Source of the DNA: Takakia lepidozioides
Lineage: Eukaryota; Streptophyta; Takakiopsida; Takakiales; Takakiaceae
NCBI GenBank assembly: GCA_030704615.1
Contig: CM060732.1
Span: forward strand, 34,825,053-34,889,052
DNA length: 64,000 bases
Direction: 5' to 3'
This document shows positions 32,757 through 45,789 of this stretch, piece by piece. Position numbers and translations under genes: made by a program. Below the pieces are notes generated by a model. The model was not told the origin of the DNA, did no database searches, and saw only the letters and a list, made by a program, of their open reading frames with translations. How positions within the stretch are numbered: position 1 is the stretch's first letter; each line of letters opens with the position of its first letter.

Positions 32757-35700
32757 ATGGTGACTGGTATTGAGATACCCGAGATGTCGTCGCCTGGCAG
32801 TTGCAATGACCGTCAAGTAGAAATTGTTGAGCAAGGAACGTTTGAGCCAACGGAGCATTTCTATCCGCGTGTTTTGAATGCGCAGATTCATCCACTAGTG
32901 CGCTCCTTTTTATGCCTCGGCAATGATCGTATCACCAAGCGATATTGTCATTTGCATCCTGAGGCAACCCCTGCGGGCGTTGCCAAGGTTTTGAAGTACT
33001 CAACACGGTTTGTCACTTGCCTTTGCAAACATGCTTTTGATTCTTGTATAGCTCTTTTGGGATCAGTGGACAGTTGAAGAGAATTTCGGGTGAAAATTTC
33101 GTGTGAACTTACAGGAATGGTAATTTATATCATGATGAAAGAACCTGATGGTATCACTGCTAACAAGTTGGCTGGTGAAGTCCTGTAGAAACACATATCC
33201 AGACTCTCGTTCGGTCAGGTCACTTGCTCGAATAATGATCGTCATATCTAATGAACTGTACAGATATTTCTAAATGCTTCAGAAAAGTCTTATCTGAATT
33301 GCTGCTTTATATCAGCGTTAACAGGACAAATGAATCAAGTTCTGATTGTAACATTGGAACATCTGTGATCCCGGTGCATGTTATATCTGTTGCTGAAGTG
33401 CTGGTTATTGATGCACCGGCGATTGCTCCGAGCTAATGTCTCTTCTGGGGTCTATCCTCGAGGTTACAATGTCTACAGAACTAATACAGGCTCATCGTCT
33501 TTCAGATGTGCGTTTCCCTGGAGGATGTTCAGAAACACGTAATTGATTTGATTCTGCCTTGTCCGATTGTAAATGTTGTCAGGTACTTCCAATGGGGAGG
33601 TGCAGATCTGTTCTCAACAACAACTGAACGTGGTCAGAAACGCTTTGTGGTGGTAGAGACGAACTCGTGTCCCTCCGGCCAGAAGTCCATGCCTTTGGCA
33701 AATGAGGATATGGAACATGCTGGTTATAAGACACTGTTGGAGAAGGCTGTCATGCCTGCTCTACGTTCTGGCATGTTCAACGGCCACCCTCTCCCAGAAG
33801 GCAAGCTCGCTGTACTGTATGACAAGAATAAGATGGAAGCCTCAGGGTATGCTGCAGCTCTTGCCGATCTTGCAGGGGAGACTGTGTACTTGATTCCCTG
33901 TTATGCAGATGATCCCGACCCGAAAATGAGATGCAGAGAAGATGGCGTCCTTGAATTTTGCACCTCCCGCGCTGTGTACAAGAGTTCTGGTAAGACTGCC
34001 AATGGTACGTGTCATCCAAGGTCAAAGGAAGAAGTGTGGGAGCCAATCCGTGCTGCCCTGCGATATGTCACTCAGCGACCATGGACTCGGATACCCCCCC
34101 TTACCCGCACGCTAATCTTCAACCCCGTTTTGGCATGTCTTGCTGGTGGTCGCAACAAGATGCTTGCTGCAAAAGCCTATGACTTGTACAATGCTGAGAT
34201 TGCTCCTACTGGCTTGACAATTCATACTCCAGAAACCATCTGGGATGTAGCCAAGCCAGAAGTTCCTCTTTGGGTCCGACGAATGGGTGGACTTGCGGTA
34301 GTTAAAGTGCCTTACGCAAATGCAGGGCAAGGTGTGTGGACTATCACACATGAAGGGGAACTGAAAGAGTTCATGGATATTGAACATCGGTATGATCGCT
34401 TCATTGTGCAGGTGAGCTTGTTCGTGACCTTGTTTTTTGAAAATTTGGTTTAATCGGACAACGTTTGTAGTATTTGAATGTCCATGTTTGGATGGATAAT
34501 GTGAGCAAGGTGAAAGTATAGTAGGCTGATGAAGGCGACATAAGACTTACGGTCTTGTTTCGAGAGCCTTACCGATGCAGATGTTGGCCGAACGTGTTTT
34601 TTGGAGGATGTACTGACAGGATGTGTGTCGCACAGGCATTGATTGGGAACAATGGCTGGAGTTCTGTGAGTCAGAGTGGGAGGCTCTATCATGTGGGGAC
34701 AATTCCAAATCTCAAGGGAAATATCTATGCAGCAGATCTGAGGTTGATGATTGGTTCTTCACCAGAAGGTTTCTTCCCTGTTGCTATCTACGCTCGTCGG
34801 GCACGGCTGCCTTTGGCAGAAAAGTTGGATCCTGGAACGCAGTCCTGGGACATGCTTGGAACTAACCTCTCATTCAAGGTAACATTTGCTTCTGGATTTT
34901 TTATAAAACTGTGGGTAAGTATGTCTTGTGAGCGAATGTATTAAGTGCATGATGCGTCTGATTTTTGGCGGTCTAGGAAGTGTGGAGTTTTTCAACTTGT
35001 CTTCTGTGTTGCAGCAACCAGATGGATCGTGGGGAACAGAAACAGAGCGATTATTGTTGATGGACAGCAGAGACTTCAATCGTGTTGGGATTGGTGTGGA
35101 TGACTTAATTGAAGCTTACATGCAGGTAAAGATGGGGATCTATACGATGTCATGGCAAAAAAGTATTCCTTTCAAGTAAAAAGTGTATTCCAACACTGGT
35201 TTCTACCACCATGGTTGATGTTAACTAATACTTACCTGTACTTCGAAAATTCTTGTAACGTAGTCGGGTTGTTCTGTGAAGCGACTTACAGACTAAACTC
35301 ACACGAGGTTTTGATATGTGACAGACGGTTCTGGCAGTTACGGCCATTGATGGACTTGCTTGCAAGCTCATCACACCTAAGGTATTCACCCCGATACTTC
35401 AGGTTGTGCAGTCTCAAGTGCTTCCTAAGTAACAATGATTCTGAGATATTGGTGGTTATGCCGTCAATTGCCAGCTTGGGCTTGTAACTTGTTAGTTGTC
35501 TACAGTAAAAGTATAATTTGTTGCATTGTTGCCAGTTGGTACATGTTATTGAACTATCTAATGGTAAATGTTGAATTGTGATACTATCTCCCTGCATGCC
35601 AGCTTGAAGTACTTGTTTATGTGGTTTGATGATGGCAGGGTCATTTTGGATTGAGGCTGTTTCAGTCACTCAATCCAGATCCAAAGCTTCTTGCAGAGTT

Positions 35701-35881
35701 GTATCCAACTCAGTTACAACCACCTCTGCCGCCCCCAGAGCCGCCCTTGGACAATGGAATACGTGTAAGGGTGGACACTTCTAGTGGAGCTGCACAGATG
35801 CTGACAGAGACTGAGGAAGAGAGATTGGCAGCAGAATTGGAGCAGAAAGTAGAAAAGTCCCAACCTCTGGTGTGTTTCTAG
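32757..35881 (+). CDS. Conserved plant protein of unknown function, six exons
   Basis: Exons: 32757-33007, 33583-34411, 34636-34878, 35015-35125, 35325-35381, 35639-35881. All introns are GT-AG and all phases agree, giving 577 residues without a stop. Striking blocks are RYCHLHPE (exon 1), [90 protein letters not shown] and [12 protein letters not shown] (exon 2), [20 protein letters not shown] (exon 3) and [20 protein letters not shown] (exon 4). The NAGQG-type loop and overall layout recall ATP-grasp folds, but this is only an impression. No transit peptide or membrane helix is seen. An alternative end is possible: donor after 35869 and acceptor at 36232 would replace the last residues by GKRKLPLLEVF (exon 36233-36268). 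A poly(A)-signal-like AATAAA lies near 36043. The gene looks intact and functional. Confidence 0.8.
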
Positions 35882-35899
35882 TCACCCTCTATGTCCAAA

Positions 35900-36849
35900 C
35901 ACGAAATCTGTCCTTCTAGAATTTAAACGTGTGCCTGTTTGTCGGTCAGTTTGTTATTCTCTCTGGGCTTAGCTGCCTTCATCTGGGCTCTGCCCCTCAC
36001 CTTCACTGGTGTGTTCCATGTATGGTCAAGTGTGACCTATTCTAATAAAAATATAAGATTTAACATGTACACTGAGCAGGAAAAAGCTTAGGAGGATTTG
36101 GTCCAAGGGACAATACAGGCGGTGGAAAGATTGTGATTATTATTTTTCAGTGCAGTTCACTATCATACTGCATGTGAAACTTGGGAGTACTGACTGTTGG
36201 TCTTTCACTAACTGAAGCTTCCACATCGGCAGGGGAAGCGAAAGCTGCCACTTCTGGAGGTGTTTTGAAAACCACGGATTGTGGCAAGAGAAATAATATG
36301 GTTTGTAGTAGCCATATGTTGCAGAGAATAAACGTCTGTTATGCTAGAGTTGTGCATACCACTAGCTCCTTCCAAAGCTAAGACTCCTTTTGTATGTATT
36401 CCCAAGATATGAAGTTCCAAACTATTGACCTGCTGATTTGCAAGTAGCACTCTCAAGATCAGTGTGAATTTGTTCCTCAGACATTGAGCTTGTAAATGTT
36501 GTGCAAGTCAATGCAACCTAGTTTGGATTGCTGAGTTTTACCTGTTCACATTTCATTGCAGTTGACAATAAGGTAAGATCTATTATTGGGGCTGTATTGA
36601 TGGGATGTAACCTGTAGATTGGCTCACATTAAGCTTCCTCTCCTCCCCCCCAGCCCAGGGCCCACATTCAATATAGGTTGGTTGCAGGTATGACTTAAGT
36701 GTGTTGTGCGGATATTTGATTTTTTTAATTTCAGCTGGTTATAGATATCTAATCTTAACTTTGTGTTGAGATCCACTGTTTCCTATGGTTTTGGAGCTGT
36801 TTTTTTGTTTACTACCTTGCAGGATGGTAATAAATATTATTTGTAAACC
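35900..36849. other. 3' flank of the conserved gene
   Basis: Holds the possible alternative last exon (36233-36268), AATAAA-like signals near 36043 and 36829, and otherwise T-rich non-coding sequence up to the LTR. Confidence 0.4.
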
Positions 36850-37355
36850 TGTAATGGCCAGATTCCTTCCACCTACCTTTTTTGTCATTGGATGAACAGA
36901 CGATTGGATGATGATCGTTGAAAAAGGGTTTGGATGAAACAGCTGGAGACAATCTATTTTTAAACTAAGTATTGTCTTTTGTTAACAGCTAGTTTATCTC
37001 TAAATTAGAATGAGGTGGCATCCTATCTGGACAGACGTCCGGATGGCATTCAGGTGACCAATCAAGGCATGCCACTTGGTCAAATAAGATTGTGGGCCTT
37101 CCTTTATAGAAAGGATCGACGCTTATGGCGATGGTGTATGTTTGGTGTGAAACCCTATTGTACCTATGTGTGAGTTTTGGATGAAAGGGCCGTGAATAAG
37201 GATGTGATGTTAGGTTGGGTGAGTGATTTTGTCTCCTCTGTGTTGGATCTTGCCTATCTCGCTAGCTTGCTTTACCGAGCATACATTCCCCTTATAGCTC
37301 GATTACCCCGAGAGTAAGATGAATAATGGGGTGGGCGAGAATCTTGGTGTAGATG
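36850..37355 (+). repeat. 5' LTR
   Basis: Begins TGTAATGGCC and is highly similar to 48671-49177 to GGGCGAGAATCT; after that the last bases differ (TGGTGTAGA here, GGCTTTACA in the 3' LTR). The primer-binding site is not clear. Confidence 0.88.
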
Positions 37356-37523
37356 GGGCTGTAGGATTTCGTTAATCATTAGCTGCACATTTTTTTTTGT
37401 ACGACAGGTAGCTGTACGCTGACACTGTTACCATGGCGGCGCTCTACTGTTTCAGTTCTCGCTCTTGTTTTTGCTTGCTCCTGGCTTTCACGGCATCTGC
37501 TTATACTTCTGCAACCTTCAGCG

Positions 37524-38990
37524 ATGGCCTCGTCTTCTGATCCTTTCACTCCCGCTGAGCTCAAGGAGTACAAAAACACTCTTGCTGGTTATTTGAGTCG
37601 ATTTTCGCCAGCATTGTGCGTGCTTCGGTTGATCCTAGTCTGGTGGTTGAAGTTGATTATCCGCCCCTTGGTGCAGCTGTTGAACGCCCTGAATTAGTCC
37701 TTGACACCCCTTCTGATCACTGGGTGGCTCAGTTTGAGTTGACTGCTGCGTTGGAGGGTTTGAAGCCCACACACACACCGCAAGAAGAAGCGGAGCAGTG
37801 GCGGAAGTGTATCCAGGCCTTTGAAGGGGCCCGAGCGGCCAAGGCCCTGCAGCGACTCTTTGCTGCGGAGATAGCTCGCAAGCTTCCACTACCTGAGGCA
37901 AAAGATAAACTCTTGAAGGGTTTCCGGCTGTCATTGGCTGAACTAGGTATTCCGCAATTCACCGTCGCTGGGGAGGTTGTTGGCGAGTGTGAGAACTTCA
38001 TTCTGCCCAATTTGCCCAATGCGCATCGTCTGTGGGAGCTAATAAAAGGTGGCAGTTCGCTTGTCTTGGCCAACCTGCGGCCTACCTGGAAACCTGACTA
38101 TAATGTGGACATCACCTGGGATGACCATGTCGCAGGCATTCCTGTCTCTCGCTTTCCTCATACTGTGCATGATATTTTGATTTTCCCTGCTCTTGTGTTT
38201 AGACAGGAACGATTGGGTTACTACTTGCCTGGCTTTCCTATTACTGATTATCTAGTGCACACACTACTTGTCAAGGAAAAGCTTATTCGCTCCATAGTTC
38301 GTGTGGCTTTCTGGCTCAAAGTGGATGAAGAGCTGTGGCACTATCTGGGTGAAGGTGTTTACATGCTTCACCCGATCGTCCTTATCAACCTGGTGAGAGT
38401 ATTTGGAAATACTATACTGACTTGAAAACCACGGTGGTCAAGGCCATTCCGGTACCCTCTGAATGTACTGCCATTCTTAAAACCTACTTCATTACTGGAT
38501 TGCCTGCCTCTGATCAAAGTCTACCTACAAAAACATCCTTATCGCAATGAGAGGCATATGGTAGAGATGATGGATGAGCGCATGCGGTTTAAGAATGCTA
38601 AACTAGGCAAAGGTCTGACCTGTTGTTCATTCTGCTCCTCAGCAGGTTTCCGACTGTTATCATGGGATTGCCATGATTAAGGGTGGCTCTACAGAGGCCT
38701 CTCCCACATTGCTGGAGGAAGTTAAAAATCTACAACAAGAGCTGCATACTCAGCTTCAGGCTGTGAGGGCAGAAGGATCCTGGAGGGCTGCACCTGTCAA
38801 GCCTCCTCCGGCTGACTCTCATCGTGGCCACACTCAGACTGGCCCACGGTATGAGGTACAAGATAAACGTGTGGCCTGTTTCATTTGTGGGTCCCTGGAG
38901 CACTGGACTCGCTTCTGCACTTATGCCGCTCTTGTCCCTGGTATGATTGAAGAACACAAACGCATTCAACGTGAACAGTGGGGCAAATAG
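37524..38990 (+). pseudogene. Gag region of the second Ty3/gypsy element
   Basis: A start at 37524 (MASSSDPFTPAELKEYK) is in a different frame from the long segment 37616-38425, so a one-base shift near 37597 is inferred. That segment has LEGLKPTHTPQEEAEQWRKC and FRLSLAELGIPQF, then ends at a stop. A third open part (38673-38990) carries the zinc knuckle CFICGSLEHWTRFC (C-x2-C-x4-H-x4-C) after a coiled stretch (LLEEVKNLQQELHTQLQAV). Gag would package the RNA, but this copy is broken at least twice. Confidence 0.75.
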
Positions 38991-39075
38991 CCTTTAAACG
39001 AACCCGATCGCTTGTGAAAGGGCCAAGCGGTCATCTCCCCCACACCCTGCACAGGATGACTCCATTGTTTCTATT

Positions 39076-42000
39076 ATGTTGTCCAATGAATTCAAGATGA
39101 TGCATTGTGAAGCCAATAGGAAGCTTAGGAAGGAGAGAGTGCACCCTCTCATGACTCAATGTCACATAGGGCACCTCTCGTTTTCATGTGTTGTTGACAC
39201 AGGCTGTACCATGTCTGCTGTTCCCTTGTCTGTGGTTCGATTACTTGGTCTCAAGCTCACTCCAGCCAAGGGTCTGCAGGTGACCATTGCAGATGGCACA
39301 CGTTATGAGCCTCTAGGTTTGGTCACCGTTCCCATCAAAGTCAGTTGCAAGTCGGTCACACTGACTTGTATTGTCATCATTGGTGAACAGTTACTGTTAG
39401 GCTTGGATTGGATGTGTGCTACAGGGGCAAAAATTGATGTGGTTGAAAACGTCATGCGGCTTGCCAGTGGCAGCTCCTCCCCCCACAAGGTGCAGCTTAA
39501 CTCTGTCTCCCTGCCTGCTGGTTGTGCCACTACACACCTTTCCCACATGCGCACCCTTGTTGCTGAAACCAAGCGGCAGGTGGGTGAGCAATACAACTGG
39601 ACACGTTACTTTAACTTTGCCAAGACAGCTCCCCTCACCCTGTATCAATGGCAGCCCCCTTTGCCTGGTAAGAAGAGTGGCCCTCCCATTCCGATCCCAG
39701 GTAACACCACTCTTCTTCGCAATCCCGCTGACTTTGTCATATCTGCCTCCTCCCAAAAAATTGTCTCTCTTGGCCTCACCTTTCTTTGTCCACAAGGTCA
39801 TTATCTTGAAGTTGAGGGGTGGAAACGTTTGATGCTTTCCAAACATTGTTTGATTGCATCTGGAGTGCTAGATCGGGGCTTTCGAGGGGAGCTTCGACTT
39901 CTTGTTGCCAACCCAGAACGCATTCCTATCACCGTCCACAAGGGTCAGGTCCTCGCTCGACTCACTACCACTCCCTTGACAGATTTAGGAGAGGTGCAAC
40001 ATGCTTTAAGTTTTGCTGACATTGGCCTGTCAGATGATCCTATTGATCAATTGCATATCTTAGCCCAATCTGTCGCTGCACCCCAGGTTCGTCCCCTCAC
40101 TCCTGCGCAATCTGCTCATCTTGATCAAGTTCTGACTGATGTCAAAATAGGCTCTGGTCTCACTGACATTGAAAGGTCTCGTTTATATCATATCATTCGT
40201 GACAATCTGGATGTTTTCAGTGCTGGTTCTCATGATTTGGGATGTACCGAGGTCCTCCACCATGACATTGTCACTGATGGTAGCCCTGTCAAACAATATG
40301 CTTATAGAGAGAATGTCAAAGAACGTGAAATTATGCAACTCGAACTGACCAAGATGCTGGATGCAGGCGTTATTAAACCCTATATTTCCCCCTGGGCCAG
40401 TCCCATCGTCTTGGTTGCCAAAAAAGATGGTACCACTCGTTTCTGCGTTGATTTTCGACGGCTCAATGCCCTGACTAAGAAAGATGTATATCCTTTACCT
40501 CGCATTAATGATACTTTGGATCAACTCAATGGTGCCACTCTCTTCTCTTCCTTGGACCTTGCTACGGGTTTTTGGCAAGTCCCCCTCATAGAGTCAGCCA
40601 AGGAAAAGATTGCGTTTACCTGTAAGATGGGTCTCTTTCAGTTTGAAACCATGCCTTTTGGATTATGTAATGCCACAGCCACCTTTCAACGCCTCGTGGA
40701 TGTTGTTCTAGGCAACTTGCGCTGGGAATGTGCATTGGTCTATGTTGATGACATCAACGTTTACTCCGCTGACTTTGATTCTCACATGTTGGATCTGAAG
40801 CGCGTTTTGTGCAGGCTTAGAGGTGCAGGTCTCAAAGTGAAAGCCAAGAAATGTGACTTATGCATGACGGAGCTTCACTTTCTTGGCCACCTTCTCTCAG
40901 CCCAAGGCATTAGCCCTGACCCTGCCAAAATTCAGGCTGTCTGGAACTATCCTACTCCACGTGACAAAAATTGTGTCCGTGCTTTTCTTGGGTTGGCCTC
41001 TTACTATCGTCTTTTCATTAAACACTTTGCTCACATTGCTGCTGCGCTTAATCAGTTATTATGCAAAGATGTTCGCTTTCTTTGGGGCAAGTCCCAAATC
41101 ACTGCTTTTGAGAAACTCAAAATTGCCCTCACCAGTGCACCCATTCTGGTCTTTCCTGATTTCTCCATTTCTTTTATTCTTCAGACTAATGCCTCTGACC
41201 CGGCTGTTTAAGCTATTCTATGCCAAAAGAGAAATGGCAGGGAATATGTTGTGGCCTATGCTTCCAGGCGGCTTGACAAACATGAGAAGAACTATAGTAT
41301 TACTTATAAAGAAGGACTTGCCGTTATTTTTGGGATCAAACATTTTCGGCAGTATCTACATGGCTGCCCCTTTGTTATTCAGACTGATTATCTTCCATTG
41401 AAGGCTCTAAAAACCCCACGGGCACTCTCGGGACGCTTGGCTCGTTGGTCACTTACTCTTCAGATGTTTGAGTATGACATTGAGTATAAGAAGGGCAAAG
41501 CCAACAGCAATGCTGACGCTCTCACACGCACGAAGACTAAGTCCTTTGACCCTTATATCACCTTAGATGACCTTACTACTCACCATCTGGTGCTTCACCC
41601 TTCCCCTCTTCTTCTCCTGAAGGATCCGATTTACTTGCCTTGTTTGCCTCTGTTCCTCTTCTTCCACCTGATCTCATGTCTGAATGGGATTTACTATCAT
41701 TTTCTGCTGGATGAAGTTGGTTTAGAGTGTTGTAATGGCACTGTGGTCATATTCTAGGTATGATATCACTCTCTCTTCTATGATTGCGCTGTCCCTTTCT
41801 GCTTCCAGTTATGGTTTTGGCACTGAATCCTCTCCATAGGGAAATCTGCTTCTGTGCGTCATTGTCCTTGGTTGCATCTTCATGAAGTCCCCCTTGTCAT
41901 TCAGTTGAGCTGGCAGCCATTCCCTGGAGATAACTGAGGCGGACACTCCGATAGGCTCACACTAACCCAAGGGCTGGCTATGGCAGCTGCACCCATGGAG

Positions 42001-42548
42001 GACCATCTTCATCAAGCCCTCCTCCGGAAGTGTAAGACCAACACTCATCTGTCGGGCCTCTCTTCCCGTCTCCTCAGGCAAGTCAACTATCATCTTCCCT
42101 CTCATCGGGAGCATGAAGGTAAATTGCTTAAGGTAGTTCATTTTCAAGGGCAAGAGACTGTCGTGGAGGTCCCTACTAGGAGCTCTATGCCTGCGTTGCT
42201 TGAGCTTTACCATTGCTCACTATATGCTGGTCATCTAGGTGTTGACAAAACTGTCAAGCGACTCCAAGAAAAGTACCATTGGAAGGGGTTAACTAAGGAT
42301 GTGGCAGATTTCATTTCTAAGTGTGTTCCATGTAAGTCTAAAACACTGTTGCCTAGGACCATAGCTCCTCTTAAATTACAACCAATTCCGGTGACTGAGA
42401 TGTTTGCCCGAGTTGGTCTTGATCTTGTTGGACCCCTCCGAACTACGACTAAGGGCAATAGCTACATTGGTGTGGCTACTGATTACCTGTCTAAGTGGGT
42501 TGAGATCTGACCGTTGGTTGCTAAGGACAGTGATGAGGTGGTTCAATT
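39076..42548 (+). pseudogene. Pol region of the second Ty3/gypsy element, first part
   Basis: Protease has VVDTGCTMSAVPL and LLGLDWM. RT has CVDFRRLNALTKKDVYPLPR, LDLATGFWQVPL, MPFGLCNATATF and the YVDD catalytic box. RNase H has LQTNASDPAV, where the usual second D of TDAS is N. A TAA at 41209 follows, and then the frame resumes (VAYASRRLDKHEKNYS ... KANSNADALTR) up to 41757. The integrase zinc finger (HCSLYAGHLGVDKTVKRL ... CVPCKSK) and start of the core (VGLDLVGPLRTTTKG) lie in 41980-42507, with a TGA at 42508. The reading then stops at the CACTA insertion after 42548. Confidence 0.9.
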
Positions 42549-42580
42549 CACTACAACAAATGAACGTTTTTATGACTGCA
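42549..42580 (+). repeat. CACTA left terminal inverted repeat
   Basis: CACTACAACAAATGAACG plus GTTTTTATGACT. It pairs with 47570-47601 with about six mismatches over 31 bases. Confidence 0.9.
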
Positions 42581-43519
42581 CATATGACTATTTTTTCAGT
42601 CTTATATGCGTTCATGACTATATCACTCTACAGTGAAAAAAACCCTGTCATAACGACTAGTCTTTAGGACTGCGTTTTGCAAGTCATAGTCGTGACTGCG
42701 TGCGTGGCACCTGGAGTCATGCTGTAGAGAGGATGTAGTCACAACTATATGATTTATATATGACTAACTATATGACTACATGTCTACAAAGTATAACTCC
42801 ATTGGAGAGGCGTCAGAGAGACATATGTAGCACTCCGGATGTGACACGTGTCCACATGGACAACATGTATGACCCACACGTGGGAAAGAATATCGTATCA
42901 TATAATGCCACGTTGCCATGATGTAGTCATGAGTATATAACTTCATGACTAAAGAGGTTTTTTTAATAATATTTTAATTTAATAAATTAAATCATACAAT
43001 TATAATATTTAGATTATTAATTGATTTAAATTCTCATTAGGTTTCTAGGAAAATAGAATGGAAGCCATTGTGGTATTTTTTTATTATTTTTATTTTTGTT
43101 AACAAAGAGGGACAGTGGGGGACAGTGGCCTCTAGAACTTTATAGGTAATGGACATAAAATGTCCTTGGATACAAAGAGGAAAAATAACCTCTGGATAGA
43201 GTGCCATAGAGGTTGAAAGAGGAAGACACAGCTTCGCGTACCAAGACAAGAAAGAGTAGTAAGAAGGAAGGCAAGCAAAGAAGGGGGTCTGCATAGAGCT
43301 AAAGAGTCTAGCAGGAAAAGAGACTGCAGCCAGAAACTACTGCCATAACTTGGAAACAGAAAGGCACCGAGCTAAGGAGAAGAACTGAAAATCAGCTAAC
43401 AATGTCATAAGAAAGCTGGGCCCTAGGCCTAGCCTTCCACTTCCTAAAAGATCTACAGATGGAGAGACATCCCTGTAGGGGTCGTGCTCTTCAGCTCAAG
43501 ACCAACCAATTGATCATCT

Positions 43520-43625
43520 ATCCATGCAGGTTTCTTGTAGCTATCCTTCTACAAGGAATCATATGTAATCTGGAGATTGAAATCCGGCCCTCTTGGATGA
43601 ATCTAGACCCATGCACTCTATCCCT
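43520..43625 (-). pseudogene. OSB-like PDF-motif relic inside the CACTA
   Basis: Minus-strand reading: RGPDFNLQITYDSL, then a stop, then KDSYKKPAWI. It corresponds closely to 4238-4330. A single motif, not a gene. Confidence 0.5.
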
Positions 43626-43639
43626 GCTCCTTCAGCTAT

Positions 43640-45330
43640 CCATGCCTCTGCACAAATCATGTATATATGTATCATGTATCAGAGGAGGAGAGAGAGAGAG
43701 AGTCATTACCATGTCACATTCCCAATCTCTGGGGGGAGCTTAAGAATACAGTTCGTAATCAAAAAAGCCCTTCAAAAATACTGGCTTGGTAATTCTTGGG
43801 TTCAAATAGCTTAAACAAGTATGTTGTAAGCTCAACAGGTCTTTGAGAAAACCATTCCAGCAGGCCTAAGAGTGAGAGCTTTGATGAAAACAATTCCCTA
43901 TTACAACTTTAAAGGACTTGTATGTTCCTAAAAGCACAATCTAAACTGATTGTACTTCCATAAGTAGATGCAGGGCTATGGTATATATCCCAGGGCCTTA
44001 TCCAGTCACTCTGCCAAGTTTTAGAGAGATCCTCAAAAATACCAGTCTGTAATCAGGTTATAATCTCCATGGGGGAGCCTGAAAGAATGTATGTGTTCTT
44101 AAAAAGGCTTACCCAATGCCTTACTTAATACATTCTAAACTGGTGAGGCATAAACAACACTGTCTGACTCTCCAAAAAGCTAGAAAACAGGTCTGGAAAA
44201 ATGCATCCAATGTCACACTTGCATCACCAAACCCTTGTCATCACAACCAGCCCGAACCTTCACAATAAGGTCTGATTTCTAGGAGGCCCAGCCCATTTAC
44301 TTCCCTGACTTAACAGATTTGGTTACCAAGAACCAGAAATCAAAGTAAAGGTTTAAGGCATATCCCCTTGAAGCAGCTTTGAAGCAGAAAATTGCAACAA
44401 CGGCAGCTTGCAGCATATCTTATCCCTCCTGCAGTAACCAGATCATCTGCAAGCCAAAGAGTTCATGCCAAGTGAAATCCCTCACCTGCGCCGGTCCCAA
44501 AAACAAACACAAAAAATGTTTTGTGCGTTAGTGAGGATGCGTGAGGTGAATTACAGGATTTCACAGTTGCTATCCATGTCAGGTATGAGCCATAAAGCAT
44601 GCAAAGATCACAGAACCAGCAGAAGAAAGCATAGATGTGACACCACAAAGAACCTCAATCTTTTGTGGAGTAGGACGCTGCAGTGTTCATCATCTGAATT
44701 TGAACGAGCACAACAGAATGTAGCGGGAGGAGAGTTGAGGACAGGTTGTATCTTGTAATACAGGCCGCTTCCCCACCTCCATAACCGCCGCTGCTTCATC
44801 AATGAGGAAAAAACGTAGGCAAACATAACAGTATGTCATTTGCCATCGCGGGAGATGAAAGTGTTTGCCGTCATTGCGCGTACAAAAAACAAGAACACAC
44901 CCGTTCGGATCTTGCTGCTCGGGCATTCAGCCGCCATCGAGCATTCGTCCGCCATCGCCCTCTTCCAGAGAAAAAAAACACACACGATATCGTGCTGTGT
45001 CTAGGGCAGAGAGACACTTAAAGGAAAACCACCCGCGATTTCATCCATGGATGGTATCAGACCAGAATGAAAAATGGGCATTCAATAGGTTTAAATCAAA
45101 GGAGCATAAACCTAAAATGCATTGAAATGCATATCTGCCTATAAATCATCCAGTTATGGTTATAACAAAAATTTCATTAAGTATGGATGAAACCTTAAAA
45201 ATTGGGATTAAAAATATATAGTATTTCCAAAATAAGTATTATGGAAAAAAAAATTGATAATTCCAAACAAGTAGTTGGAGAGAGGGGGAGAGAGGGAGAG
45301 AGAGAGAGTCACCGGGGAAGGTGGTCATCA
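43640..45330. other. Non-coding interior of the CACTA
   Basis: I see no gene. The segment 43075-43145, just upstream of this block, resembles 55685-55745 (both carry GGGACAG...GGCC...GAACTTTAT), so part of the interior derives from another dispersed repeat. GA-rich simple sequence lies at 43683-43700 and 45280-45310. Confidence 0.4.
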
Positions 45331-45339
45331 TGATACTCT

Positions 45340-45770
45340 AAGACACCACATCTTGTTCAGCCATGTTGTTGAACACTCCCTTTGCATCCTTGCTACACCT
45401 ACATTTGGCATACATATTGTCCACTAGGGGAGTGTTCAAAATGACATCTGGTACATTTGCAGCTTTGACGATGCAACCATAGACCTTCTACCCTTTTCCA
45501 GGGCTGCCAGGCTTGCACACGCATTGCAAACACATACACACGTTATGTGGTCGGGCTTCAGTATCCCTTCCCTCATAATTTGCTCATAGGTCTCCAAAGC
45601 CTCCATCCCACGCCCCTGTTGTGCATACCCTGCAAACATCGCACTCCATGACACCACATCTCGTTCAGCCATAGTGTTGAACACTCCCTTTGCATCCTCG
45701 ATGCACCCACATTTGACATACATGTCCACCAAGGCAGGGGCAGTGTTCAAAATGACATCTGGTAATCTGA
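45340..45770 (-). pseudogene. PPR fragments inside the CACTA
   Basis: Minus-strand reading contains [74 protein letters not shown], then a second partial unit down to 45340 with frameshifts. These are about three PLS modules of the family seen at 10795-11950. The open part (45436-45750) has an extra residue pair in the LNTAPALVD block. There is no E/DYW end and no transit peptide. Confidence 0.85.
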
Positions 45771-45789
45771 CAGGTATTCACATTTTTGC

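Noticed and set aside
33430-33560. Extra coding exon within intron 1 of the conserved gene
   Set aside because: Two frames are open there, but direct splicing of 33007 to 33583 keeps the frame and the conserved wording, so an extra exon is not needed.
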